From Streptomyces sp. Je 1-79 (GTDB taxonomy: Bacteria; Actinomycetota; Actinomycetes; Streptomycetales; Streptomycetaceae), in NCBI RefSeq assembly GCF_025195125.1, contig NZ_JAMGSL010000004.1, positions 496,001 through 560,000 of the forward strand: a DNA stretch of 64,000 nt, written 5' to 3'. Shown in pieces: positions 24,861 through 33,087 of the stretch. How positions within the stretch are numbered: the first letter of the stretch is position 1; each line of letters starts with the position of its first letter. Below the pieces are notes generated by a model. It was not told the DNA's origin, did no database searches, and was given only the letters and a program-made list of their open reading frames with translations. The translations under genes and the position numbers were made by a program.

Positions 24861-24886
24861 AACGGCGTATCGAGCCGCGCTATTCC
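24861..24886 (-). promoter_or_regulatory. SigR-type promoter of the thioredoxin gene
   Basis: On the minus strand GGAAT (24886-24882) and GTT (24863-24861) are separated by exactly 18 bases, the SigR consensus GGAAT-N18-GTT. The expected transcript starts ~8 bp downstream, giving a ~60-nt leader before the trxA ATG. Thioredoxin genes are known SigR targets in Streptomyces; use of this site is inferred. Confidence 0.75.
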
Positions 24887-24970
24887 ACGCGTGCACGCGC
24901 CCGTTCCGGGCGCGCACGGCCGCGCCTTCCCCTGTGGCCACGGCGCACACCTGCCAGCAGACTGGGGCCC

Positions 24971-26422
24971 ATGACACATGAGGTGGAGCACGAGTACGAC
25001 GTGGTGGTCCTGGGCGCGGGACCGGTGGGCGAGAACGTGGTGGACCGCGCGCGGGCCGCGGGCCTGAGCGTGGCCGTGGTGGAGAGCGAGCTGGTCGGCG
25101 GCGAGTGCTCGTACTGGGCCTGCATGCCGAGCAAGGCGCTGCTGCGCCCGGCCATCGCCCGCTCGGACGCCCGCAAGGTCCCCGGTCTGCGGCAGCTGGT
25201 CCAGGGGCCGCTCGACGCGCCGGCCGTGCTCGCCCATCGCGACTACTACGTCTCCGACTGGAAGGACGACGGCGCCGTCGGCTGGCTCGATTCCACCGGT
25301 GCCCGCCTCTACCGGGGCCACGGCCGTCTGAACGGCGCACGGAAGGTCGTCGTGGAGGGGCCCGAGGGCGACCGCCATCTCCTCTCGGCGCGCCACGCCG
25401 TCGCCGTCTGCACCGGCAGCAGGGCGGCGCTGCCCCACCTGCCCGGCCTGACCGGGGCCAGGCCCTGGACCAGCCGGGAGGCCACCAGCTCGCACCACGT
25501 CCCGGACCGCCTGGTCGTGGTCGGCGGGGGAGTGGTCGCCGCGGAGATGGCGACGGCCTGGCAGGCGCTCGGCTCGCGCGTGACGGTCCTGGTGCGGGGC
25601 AAGGGGCTGCTGCCCCGCATGGAGCCCTTCGTCGGTGAACACGTCGCCGACGCGCTCACCGAGGCCGGTGCCGACGTCCGTACGGGCGTCTCCGTCGCCG
25701 CGGTGGTACGCGACGGGGGTACCGGCCCGGTCACCGTGGTCCTGGAGGGCGGCGACCAGGTCGAGGGCGACGAGGTCCTGTTCGCGACCGGCCGGAGCCC
25801 GCGCACCGACGACATCGGCCTGGAGACCGTCGGCCTGGAGCCCGGCTCCTGGCTGCCGGTGGACGACACCCTCCGGGTCACGGGCAGCGACTGGCTCTAC
25901 GCCGTCGGAGACGTCAACCACCGAGCCCTGATGACCCATCAGGGCAAGTACCAGGCCCGGATCGCCGGCGCCGCCATCGTCGCCCGCGCCGCCGGCGACA
26001 TCACCGTGGACACCGACCGCTGGGGCGCGCACGTGGCCACCGCCGACAACGCCGCCGTACCCCAGGTCGTCTTCACCGACCCCGAGGCCGCGGCGGTCGG
26101 GCTCTCCCTCGCCGAGGCCGAGGAGGCCGGGCACCGGGTCCGCGCCGTCGACCTCGACCTCGGCTCGGTGGCGGGCGCCGGTCTCTACGCCGACGGCTAC
26201 CGCGGCCACGCCCGCATGGTGGTCGACCTGGAGCGCGAGATCGTCCTCGGTGTCACCTTCGTCGGGCCGGGCATCGGGGAGCTGGTCCACTCGGCGACCG
26301 TCGCCGTGGTCGGCGAGGTGCCGATCCAGCGCCTCTGGCACGCCGTTCCCTCGTACCCGACGCTGAGCGAGGCCTGGCTGCGGCTGCTCGAGGCGTACCG
26401 GGACGGTGCGGGGACGGAATGA
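24971..26422 (+). CDS. FAD/NAD(P)-dependent pyridine nucleotide-disulfide oxidoreductase
   Basis: A 483-aa flavoenzyme. FAD fold VVVLGAGPVGENV, redox-active pair GGECSYWACMPSKALLRP (Cys46, Cys51), NAD fold LVVVGGGVVAAEMATAWQALG, FAD site WLYAVGDVN, and a C-terminal dimerisation domain with YPTLSEAWLRLLEAYRD. It is closest to the lipoamide dehydrogenase/mercuric reductase group, but no HH-E or vicinal Cys pair is seen at the C-terminus, so neither assignment is secure. Divergent from trxA; overlaps the next gene by 4 bp. Confidence 0.88.
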   Translation: MTHEVEHEYDVVVLGAGPVGENVVDRARAAGLSVAVVESELVGGECSYWACMPSKALLRPAIARSDARKVPGLRQLVQGPLDAPAVLAHRDYYVSDWKDDGAVGWLDSTGARLYRGHGRLNGARKVVVEGPEGDRHLLSARHAVAVCTGSRAALPHLPGLTGARPWTSREATSSHHVPDRLVVVGGGVVAAEMATAWQALGSRVTVLVRGKGLLPRMEPFVGEHVADALTEAGADVRTGVSVAAVVRDGGTGPVTVVLEGGDQVEGDEVLFATGRSPRTDDIGLETVGLEPGSWLPVDDTLRVTGSDWLYAVGDVNHRALMTHQGKYQARIAGAAIVARAAGDITVDTDRWGAHVATADNAAVPQVVFTDPEAAAVGLSLAEAEEAGHRVRAVDLDLGSVAGAGLYADGYRGHARMVVDLEREIVLGVTFVGPGIGELVHSATVAVVGEVPIQRLWHAVPSYPTLSEAWLRLLEAYRDGAGTE

Positions 26423-27306
26423 ACCCCGGCGCCCCCGACCTCACCAACGACTACGACGGGCCCTGCGCGGTCTGCGGGGCCGTCGTGCCGGCGGGGGCGG
26501 GGGTGCTCCGGCACGGCCACGGTCCGAAGGACGGCTGGGAGGTCTTCCACCCGGAACACGTGCCGGAACCCGCTCCGCCGGCCCGGCAGGAGCTGCCGGG
26601 CTGGCACCGCCGCCGCCTGATGGCGGTGGACATCGTGACCACCGGCTACCGGGCGGCGGTGGATCGGATCCTTGCCGCGTCGGTGCGGGTCGGCGACGGC
26701 ACGTCCGGAGACTGGATCATGGATCCTGGATCCAATCTCCGATATCCGACGCACGGAACCCGGCTCGGCGCCGTCGAACGGGCCCGCGCCGAGGGCGCCC
26801 CCGCCCCACGCGCCCTCGACGACCTCGCGACCGTCCTCGCCGATCACCTGGCGTCGAACGAGGTCCTGGTCGTCTGGTTCGCTCCTCACGTCCTGACCAC
26901 TCTCCACGCCGAGCTCCTGCGTCACGGACTGCCCACGCTGGCCGAGCGGCTCCCGCACGGCGTGGCCCCCGTCTGCGACCCCCTGGTCCTGGACCGCCAC
27001 GCCGACCGGTACCGTCCCGGCAGTCGCTCCCTGCGGGCGGTCACCGCCTGGTACGGAGTCCCGCACGACCGCCCCGGAGACGCCGCGTCCGACGCCGAGG
27101 CGTCGCTCGCCCTCGCCCAGGTGATCGCGGACTCGTATCCCGCCCTCGCCAAGCTCTCCCGACCCGCACTCCACACGGAGCAGATCCTCTGGTACGCCGA
27201 GCAGATGCGGCGCCATCCCGATGCCCTGGAATGGCCGTTCACCGCCGCCGAACCCCTGCCCTGGGAGGACCCCCCGCCCGCCCCAGGTAGCGCCGCACCG
27301 CAGTAG
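26419..27306 (+). CDS. Exonuclease-like protein with degenerate DEDD motifs
   Basis: A 295-aa protein. The N-terminus has a zinc-ribbon-like CAVCG at residues 16-20. The core resembles a DnaQ/DEDDh exonuclease: MAVDIVTTGYRA where DxETTG is expected, VVWFAPHVLTTLH for the second motif, and HDRPGDAASDAEASLALAQ for the third. The first Glu and the second-motif Asp appear missing, so nuclease activity is doubtful. ATG overlaps the oxidoreductase stop (ATGA), indicating an operon. A TGGAT-N12-ATCCA inverted repeat lies inside the gene. Confidence 0.65.
   Translation: MNPGAPDLTNDYDGPCAVCGAVVPAGAGVLRHGHGPKDGWEVFHPEHVPEPAPPARQELPGWHRRRLMAVDIVTTGYRAAVDRILAASVRVGDGTSGDWIMDPGSNLRYPTHGTRLGAVERARAEGAPAPRALDDLATVLADHLASNEVLVVWFAPHVLTTLHAELLRHGLPTLAERLPHGVAPVCDPLVLDRHADRYRPGSRSLRAVTAWYGVPHDRPGDAASDAEASLALAQVIADSYPALAKLSRPALHTEQILWYAEQMRRHPDALEWPFTAAEPLPWEDPPPAPGSAAPQ
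26707..26740. repeat. Inverted repeat TGGAT-N12-ATCCA within the exonuclease-like gene
   Basis: GGAGACTGGAT and ATCCAATCTCC match at 10 of 11 paired positions around a 12-base spacer. The architecture is the same as the repeat at 13084-13123, and both are followed or filled by CCGATATCC. Confidence 0.6.
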
Positions 27307-27391
27307 CGCCGCACCGCAGTAACCCGCGCCACGCAGTAGCGCCCGCCCAGGAGCAGGGCGCGCCCCGAAGCGGCTCAGCCCCGGAGCGGGG

Positions 27392-28042
27392 TCAGCGCGG
27401 GGCCCGCCCCGCAGCCGGTCGGCTCCGGGGGACGAGTCGCTCGGCCGCCGCCCGTGCCGCGTCGATCGCGGGGCGCGGGTCGGGCGCGGACGGCCCGGAC
27501 TCCTGGCCGAGCACCATGCGCGTGCTGAGCCCGTCGAGGAGCGCGAGGAGTTCGGAGGCGCGCGCCGTCACCTCGGCCGCGTCCATCGGCGCGAAACGGG
27601 ACCGGGCCACGCCCTTGGCGAGCAGGGCCTCCAGATCCTCCTGCCAGCCCCGGTCGAGCTCCCGCTGTGCCTCGCGCAGCGTGTCGTTGGAGGGGGTGCG
27701 CGCCCAGAGCTCGATCCAGAGCATCCACCGCGGATCGCGCGGACCGTGCGGCAGGTAGAGCCGCAGGAAGAGGTCCAGCTTGCGCTCCGCCGTCAGCCGG
27801 CGGGCCAGCAGCGCCCGGCGCTCCTCGGTGAGGGCGGCCTCGCTCCAGCGCAGCGCGGCGAGCAGCAGCAGGTCCTTGCTGCCGAAGTAGTACAGGATGT
27901 GGCCGCCGCTGGTGCCCAGGCGTTCGGCCAGCGCCGACATGGTGAGCGCCGCGAGGCCGTTCTCGGCGATGGCCGCCATGGCCTCTTCGAGCATCCGCTC
28001 CTGGGCGATGTGCCCGTCGCGCCGTCGTGCTGCCCCTGCCAC
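27392..28042 (-). CDS. TetR-family transcriptional regulator of the permease/amidohydrolase locus
   Basis: A 216-aa TetR repressor. The HTH is LAERLGTSGGHILYYFGSK after MLEEAMAAIAENGLAALTM; the C-terminal ligand domain carries WMLWIELWARTP, similar to BetI-type regulators. GTG 28042 is preferred: GGAGG lies 8 bp upstream, inside a possible earlier ATG start (28057) that itself has poor spacing. Divergent from the NCS1 permease gene, with a long inverted repeat between them. Confidence 0.88.
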   Translation of the reverse strand: MAGAARRRDGHIAQERMLEEAMAAIAENGLAALTMSALAERLGTSGGHILYYFGSKDLLLLAALRWSEAALTEERRALLARRLTAERKLDLFLRLYLPHGPRDPRWMLWIELWARTPSNDTLREAQRELDRGWQEDLEALLAKGVARSRFAPMDAAEVTARASELLALLDGLSTRMVLGQESGPSAPDPRPAIDAARAAAERLVPRSRPAAGRAPR

Positions 28043-28132
28043 CCGTTCCGCCTCCATCCCCGTGACCCGCCAGGTCACGACTTTAACCGCAGCTCTGTGA
28101 GGTCTTGACGCGGTCGCCACCTCTCCCACATC

Positions 28133-28167
28133 TTGAATGCTGTTCTAAATTCTAGAACACCATTCAA
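28133..28167. promoter_or_regulatory. 35-bp inverted repeat, TetR operator
   Basis: Arms TTGAATGCTGTTCTA and TAGAACACCATTCAA are complementary at 14 of 15 positions around AATTC. It lies 16 bp before the permease start and ~90 bp from the TetR start, in an AT-rich patch unlike its surroundings. Binding would shut off both promoters. Confidence 0.8.
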
Positions 28168-28182
28168 AGTCTGGGAGTGGGC

Positions 28183-29577
28183 ATGCTGCACCAGGACACA
28201 GCGGCGGACACGGGCCGCGACGAGGTCTTCCAGGTCGAGGGCCACGGCATCGACCCCATCCCCGACGCCGAGCGCCACGGCGGCGCCAAGGACCTCTTCT
28301 GGCTCTGGTTCGGCTCCAACCTCACCTTCACCTACGTGATCAACGGCGCCCTCGCCGTCGCCTTCGGCCTCTCCTTCTGGCAGGCCACCGCCGTCGTCGT
28401 CATCGGCGGACTCTCCTTCTTCGCCATCAGCGCCGCCGGACTCAGCGGTGTCCGCACCGGCACCGCCACCCTCGTCATCTCCCGCGCCGCCTTCGGTGTG
28501 CGCGGCAACTGGCCCGCCGGACTCCTCAACTGGGTCGTCAGCATCGGCTACACCATCGTCAACACGGCGGTCGGCACCCTCGCCCTCGAAGCCCTCTTCG
28601 CCGACCTCGGCTGGGCCGGTGGCCAAGCCGCCCGCGCCCTCGCCCTGCTCGTCACCCTCACGATGACCTTCGCCGTCGCCCTGTGGGGCCACGCCACCGT
28701 CCAGTTCGCCGAACGCTGGATGGCCTACGCCCTCGCCCTCGGGTTCGCCGCCCTGCTCGCCTTCGTCCTGCCCGGCGCCGACACCACCGCCCCGGCCCAA
28801 GGCCCCGGTGCCGTCGGCTGGAGCCTCGCCTTCGTCGTCATGCTCGCGGGCCCCTTCTCGTACCTCCCGATGCCCGCCGACTACACCCGCTACCTGCCGC
28901 GCACCACCTCGCTCAAGGCCCTCACCTGGAGCGGCGCGCTCGGCGGCTTCCTCTCCTCCGTGGCCCTCGGCGTCGCCGGAGTCGCCGCCGCGACGCAGGC
29001 CGACATGACCGACGCGGTCGCGGGCGCCGAAGGGCTGCTCCCCGGCTGGTTCCAGCCGCTCTTCCTCGCCCTGATCCTCGGCGGCTCGGTCACCAACTCG
29101 ATCATCACGCTCTACTCCTCCAGCCTGAACCTCCAGGTCCTCGGCATCCCCTGGAGCCGCGCCCGCGCCATCGTGATCAGCGCCGCCGTCACCGCCCTCG
29201 GCTCCCTCGGCGCCCTCTTCCTCGCCGACTTCACCACCTCCCTGCTCGCCTTCCTCTCCCTCCTGATCATCGTCTTCGCCCCCTGGGGCGGCGTCTTCCT
29301 CGCCGACATGGTCCTGCGCCGCTGCTCCTACGACTCCGACGCCCTGCACGCCGGAGAGGGCGGGACCTACTGGTACCGCTCCGGCTGGCACCCCGCCGGA
29401 ATCACCGCCCTGCTCGCCGGCATGGCCTTCGCCGCCCTCACCTGCGACTCCGAACTCTGGACCGGCCCCCTCGTCGCCCCGCTCGGCGGCGCCGATCTCA
29501 CCCTCCTCGGCGCCCTCGTCTCCGCGCTCGTGTACGTCCTCCTCGCGCGCCGCACCGCCACCCCCGCGCAGCCGTAA
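28183..29577 (+). CDS. NCS1-family cytosine/purine permease
   Basis: A 464-aa membrane protein with about 12 hydrophobic segments. FWLWFGSNLTFTYVINGALA, SRAAFGVRGNWPAGLLNWV and PADYTRYLP are NCS1 hallmarks (nucleobase, hydantoin or related uptake). ATG 28183 has GGGAG 5 bp upstream. The amidohydrolase gene follows 32 bp later, so imported substrate is probably a cyclic amide or nucleobase-like compound hydrolysed inside. Confidence 0.9.
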   Translation: MLHQDTAADTGRDEVFQVEGHGIDPIPDAERHGGAKDLFWLWFGSNLTFTYVINGALAVAFGLSFWQATAVVVIGGLSFFAISAAGLSGVRTGTATLVISRAAFGVRGNWPAGLLNWVVSIGYTIVNTAVGTLALEALFADLGWAGGQAARALALLVTLTMTFAVALWGHATVQFAERWMAYALALGFAALLAFVLPGADTTAPAQGPGAVGWSLAFVVMLAGPFSYLPMPADYTRYLPRTTSLKALTWSGALGGFLSSVALGVAGVAAATQADMTDAVAGAEGLLPGWFQPLFLALILGGSVTNSIITLYSSSLNLQVLGIPWSRARAIVISAAVTALGSLGALFLADFTTSLLAFLSLLIIVFAPWGGVFLADMVLRRCSYDSDALHAGEGGTYWYRSGWHPAGITALLAGMAFAALTCDSELWTGPLVAPLGGADLTLLGALVSALVYVLLARRTATPAQP

Positions 29578-29609
29578 CACCCCTGCCAGAAACTGGAGTT
29601 CGATCCCTC

Positions 29610-31271
29610 ATGAACAGCGCCACCCCCGCAGACCTCGTCCTCGTCGGGGCCCGCATCCACACCGTCGACCCCGCCCTGCCCGAGGCCGAGGCGCTCGCCG
29701 TGCGCGACGGACGCATCGTCTGGCTCGGCGCGGACGCCGACGCCGCGCGCTGGACCGGGCCCGACACCACGGTCCTCGACGCGGGCGGCCGTCTGGTCCT
29801 GCCCGGCTTCATCGACGCCCACAACCACGTACGCCTCGGCTCCGACGACGCCTGCGTCCAACTCGCCGGAGCCCGTACCCTCGACGCGATCCACGAGCGG
29901 ATCACCACCTGGCGCGCTGCCCACCCCGAGGCCGCCTGGATCGAGGCCGAGGCCTTCGACTACTCGGCGATACCCGGCGGGCGCATGCCCACCGCCGCCG
30001 ACCTCGACCCCGTGACCGGCGACACCCCCGCCGTCGTGCTCAGTTACGACGTGCACACCGCCTGGCTCAACACCGCCGCCCTGCGCGCGCTCGACGTCAC
30101 CCGCGACCGCACCGACCTGCCGTTCGGCACCGCCGTCACCGACCCCGAGACCGGCGAACCCGCCGGATTCGTCAAGGACTTCGCGATCAAGGGCCTCTCC
30201 CGCGCGGGCCACCGCGCCCTGCGCGAGCTCGGCGTCCCGTGGGCCTCGCCGGACCGCCAGTACGGCAGGCTCGCCAAGAGCCTCGACGACGCCGTCGCGT
30301 ACGGCATCACCACCGTCGTCGAGCCGCAGAACTCCCTGGACGACCTCTCCCTCTTCGAGCGCGCACGCGCCGAGGGCCGGCTCCGCTCGCGGATCGTCGC
30401 CGCACTCTTCCACCCGCGCGGCACCACCGAGGCCGAGCTCGACGAATTCGCCGACGTCGCCCGGAAGTTCGCCGACGACCGGCTGCGTGTCGGACCGCTC
30501 AAGCTCTACATCGACGACGTGGTCGAGCCCCGCACGGCCGCGCTCCTGGAGCCGTACGCCGGGTGCGGACACCATCGCGGCGACACCTTCTACCCGCCGG
30601 AGGAGTTCGCGGAACTGCTCACCGGCCTCGACGCGCGCGGCTTCCAGTGCTTCGTGCACGCCACCGGCGACCGTGGCATCCGTACGGTCCTCGACGCCGT
30701 CGCCCGTGCCCGCGGCGTCAACGGGCCGCGTGACGCGCGCCACCAGGTCGTCCACGTCGAGTGCCTCGACCCGGCCGACACCCCGCGCTTCGCCGAACTC
30801 GGAGTCGTCGCCTGCATGCAGCCCCGCCACGCCGCGCCCGACATCGCGGGCCCGGGCCAGGACTGGGCCGAGAACATCGGCCCCGACCGCTGGCACAAGG
30901 CCTGGCCGCTGCGCAGCCTGCACGCCGCCGGAGCTGTCCTCGCCCTCTCCAGCGACTGGAACGTCGCCGAGATGGACCCCATGGTCGGCATCTACACCGC
31001 CGTCACCCGGCGGCCGCTGCGCGGCGGGGGAGAGCCGTGGACGCCGGAGGAGACGATCGACGTGGTGACCGCGGTCGAGGGCTACACCATGGGTTCCGCG
31101 TACGCCAACTTCCTCGAGGAGGAGCGGGGTTCGCTGACCGTCGGCAAGCTCGCCGACTTCGTCGTACTCTCCCGCGACATCCTCCGGATCGACCCGGAGG
31201 ACATCCCGGGCACGGTGGCCGAGACGGTCGTGGTGGGCGGAGAAGTCGTCCACACGCGGACGGACGGCTGA
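29610..31271 (+). CDS. YtcJ-like metal-dependent amidohydrolase
   Basis: A 553-aa member of the COG1574 amidohydrolase group. Motifs: FIDAHNHVRLG with the HxH metal ligands, FVHATGDRGIRTVLDA, VVHVECLDP, and ALSSDWNV with the metal Asp; the C-terminal beta domain ends GKLADFVVLSRDIL. No signal peptide. Coupled to the permease and TetR regulator, which suggests an inducible uptake-and-hydrolysis pathway. The true substrate cannot be read from the sequence. Confidence 0.88.
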   Translation: MNSATPADLVLVGARIHTVDPALPEAEALAVRDGRIVWLGADADAARWTGPDTTVLDAGGRLVLPGFIDAHNHVRLGSDDACVQLAGARTLDAIHERITTWRAAHPEAAWIEAEAFDYSAIPGGRMPTAADLDPVTGDTPAVVLSYDVHTAWLNTAALRALDVTRDRTDLPFGTAVTDPETGEPAGFVKDFAIKGLSRAGHRALRELGVPWASPDRQYGRLAKSLDDAVAYGITTVVEPQNSLDDLSLFERARAEGRLRSRIVAALFHPRGTTEAELDEFADVARKFADDRLRVGPLKLYIDDVVEPRTAALLEPYAGCGHHRGDTFYPPEEFAELLTGLDARGFQCFVHATGDRGIRTVLDAVARARGVNGPRDARHQVVHVECLDPADTPRFAELGVVACMQPRHAAPDIAGPGQDWAENIGPDRWHKAWPLRSLHAAGAVLALSSDWNVAEMDPMVGIYTAVTRRPLRGGGEPWTPEETIDVVTAVEGYTMGSAYANFLEEERGSLTVGKLADFVVLSRDILRIDPEDIPGTVAETVVVGGEVVHTRTDG

Positions 31272-31281
31272 GGCCGCGCGC

Positions 31282-31310
31282 CGGCGGCCCTCGGGAAGCG
31301 AGGGCCGTCG
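31282..31310. terminator. Terminator after the amidohydrolase gene
   Basis: CGGCGGCCCTCG pairs with CGAGGGCCGTCG (11 of 12) around GGAAG, 10 bp after the stop codon and between convergent genes. Confidence 0.75.
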
Positions 31311-31314
31311 GCAC

Positions 31315-31364
31315 CAGGGCCGGTCAGGGCCGGTCAGGGCCAGTCAGGGTCGGTCAGAGCCGGT
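31315..31364. repeat. Five tandem 10-bp repeats running into the DUF305 stop
   Basis: Unit CAGGGCCGGT occurs five times with small changes. The last copy supplies the final Asp-Arg-Leu codons and the stop of the DUF305 gene. Likely slippage in GC-rich DNA. Confidence 0.75.
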
Positions 31365-32001
31365 CGAGAATCTTCCTCAGCTCGGCGATCTCGGCGGTCT
31401 GGGTCCGTACGACATCGGCGGCGAGCTTCTTCGCCGTGGCGTCGCGACCGTCCTTCTGCTCGGTCTCGGCCATCTCGACCGCCCCCTCGTGATGGGCGAT
31501 CATCAGCTCGGCGAACTTCCGGTCGAAGGCCGTGCCCCGGAGGTTCGCCAACTCCTTCATGTCCTGCTCGGACATCATCCCGGCCATCGAGTGGCCGCCG
31601 CCGTGGCCTGCCCCGTGGCCGCCCTGATCCGTCGACTCGGGCCTGCCCCAGCCCTTGAGCCAGGCCCTCATCTTCCGGATCTCCGGGTCCTGGGCCTTCT
31701 CGACATCGGCGACGATTTTCTTGACGCCTGTGTCCTCGGCCCGGCCGTCGGCGAGCCGCGCCATCTCCAGGGCCTGCTGGTGGTGCGGGATCATCGCCTG
31801 CGCGAAGGCGACGTCCGCGTCGTTGAAGGTGTCCGCCGCGGGGGAGCCCGAGACGGAGGCCTCGGAGCCCTGCTTCGTACGGCTCACGGAGTCACCCGCG
31901 GAGTCGTTCGCCGAGCCGCAGGCGGAGAGCAACAGGCCCGCGACGGCTACGGCGCCGGTCAGCGCGAGCTTTTGGGCGGTGGGGTTGCTGAAGGCACGCA
32001 T
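31354..32001 (-). CDS. DUF305 lipoprotein
   Basis: A 215-aa exported lipoprotein; lipobox LLLSAC at Cys28. The ferritin-like DUF305 domain is duplicated, each half carrying a His pair: FAQAMIPHHQQALEMA and FAELMIAHHEGAVEMA. A Gly/His/Met-rich segment (GGHGAGHGGGHSMAGMM) lies between them and could bind copper or other metals. Function of DUF305 is unproven. It is followed on the same strand, in gene order, by a DUF6153 gene upstream, a pairing often seen in actinomycetes. Confidence 0.9.
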   Translation of the reverse strand: MRAFSNPTAQKLALTGAVAVAGLLLSACGSANDSAGDSVSRTKQGSEASVSGSPAADTFNDADVAFAQAMIPHHQQALEMARLADGRAEDTGVKKIVADVEKAQDPEIRKMRAWLKGWGRPESTDQGGHGAGHGGGHSMAGMMSEQDMKELANLRGTAFDRKFAELMIAHHEGAVEMAETEQKDGRDATAKKLAADVVRTQTAEIAELRKILDRL

Positions 32002-32093
32002 GTGTGTCACACCTCGTGTGTGCTGTGTACTGCCGGAAAGGTCGAATGGGCGTTTCCGCGGGCAGCGCGAGGCGCCCGCGGCGGCGATTCGGC

Positions 32094-32525
32094 CTATATC
32101 CGCAGGACCGACAGCTGGGCGAGGTCGGGAGATATCGGCGGCGGGGCGTTCGGGGCGAGCAGTCGCGTGAGCCGGCCGAGCAGCCGGACCATCCAATCGG
32201 GGCGGCTCCCGAAGGCGGCGAGGACGAGCCGGGCGAGGGCCCAGACGCCGAGGACGGCCACGCAGAGCGTGGTCATGTCCATACTCATGCCGGTGTCGTG
32301 GGACGCCGGGTCGTGGGCCCCGGTCACGCCGGGGGAGGGCGCGGGGGCGGAGTGCACGGAGGCGGAGACATGCGTCATGCCGTCCACCCCGGTCTCCGAG
32401 GCGCCCTCCGGGTGGCCGACCGCGTGCATCACGAAGACGCCGAGAGCGAGCACCACGACGAGCATCAGGTGCGCGAGTGCACCCGCCGCTCTCATGCGGC
32501 GCTGCCCCACTCGTCCCGTACGCAA
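32094..32525 (-). CDS. DUF6153-like membrane protein
   Basis: A 143-aa protein with an N-terminal hydrophobic segment (HLMLVVVLALGVFVMHAVG), a His/Met/Ser-rich middle (HVSASVHSAP, HDTGMSMDM) and a second membrane helix (LCVAVLGVWALARLVLAAFG). TTG 32525 is the best start because GGGAGG lies 7 bp upstream; ATG 32495 is in frame but poorly spaced. Together with the DUF305 protein it may form a metal-related envelope unit; this is inferred. Confidence 0.7.
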   Translation of the reverse strand: MRTGRVGQRRMRAAGALAHLMLVVVLALGVFVMHAVGHPEGASETGVDGMTHVSASVHSAPAPSPGVTGAHDPASHDTGMSMDMTTLCVAVLGVWALARLVLAAFGSRPDWMVRLLGRLTRLLAPNAPPPISPDLAQLSVLRI

Positions 32526-32599
32526 CGCTCAACCTCCCGCGACGACCCTACCGAACGGGGTACGGATCCCCGGGCAGCCGCCCACGCGTCCTCGATCAC

Positions 32600-32944
32600 T
32601 CACTGAGGGAGGTCGCCGGTCATCGCGGCGGCGAGCCGGAGGTGCGGGGCGGCCTCGGCGTGCCGGCCCTGCCGCTCCAGGGTGCGGCCGAGCATGAGAC
32701 GCGCGTAGTGCTCCACCGGGTCCAGGTCGAGGAGGGCGCGGAGCTCGGTCTCGGCGCGGGAGAGCTGGGCGGAGTGGTAGTAGGCGCGGGCCAGCAGCAG
32801 CCGCTGCGCGGTCTGCTCCGGGTGCTCGGCGACCAGACCCCGCAGGATCCGAGCCGCCGTCAGGTACTCCTTGGCCTCGAAGAAGAACTGGGCGCGGTCC
32901 CAACGCTCGCCGGCGGTGCCGAACTCGTAGTACGTGTCGTTCAC
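32600..32944 (-). CDS. Tetratricopeptide repeat protein
   Basis: A 114-aa protein made of about three TPR units: RAQFFFEAKEYLTAARIL, LLLARAYYHSAQLSRAETEL and ARLMLGRTLERQGRHAEAAP. TPRs mediate protein contacts; the partner is unknown. A perfect SigR promoter sequence sits 58-83 bp upstream, placing it in a probable thiol-stress regulon. Divergent from the pirin gene. Confidence 0.88.
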   Translation of the reverse strand: MNDTYYEFGTAGERWDRAQFFFEAKEYLTAARILRGLVAEHPEQTAQRLLLARAYYHSAQLSRAETELRALLDLDPVEHYARLMLGRTLERQGRHAEAAPHLRLAAAMTGDLPQ

Positions 32945-33001
32945 AGGCTCTCCCTCGGGGCGTCCCTACCCTGCCAACCGGGTGGGGTGGCAGTTTTGTC
33001 A

Positions 33002-33027
33002 ACACCCCAAGATGATTGAACATTCCA
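33002..33027 (-). promoter_or_regulatory. SigR-type promoter of the TPR gene
   Basis: Minus-strand GGAAT (33027-33023) and GTT (33004-33002) are separated by exactly 18 bases. The predicted transcript begins near 32994 with a ~50-nt leader before ATG 32944. Use inferred from the consensus. Confidence 0.72.
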
Positions 33028-33087
33028 CTACTATTTCCGCGTGGAGACACGCCCACCCCGTCCTCGGACAGGAATAGGTTGAGTGTC

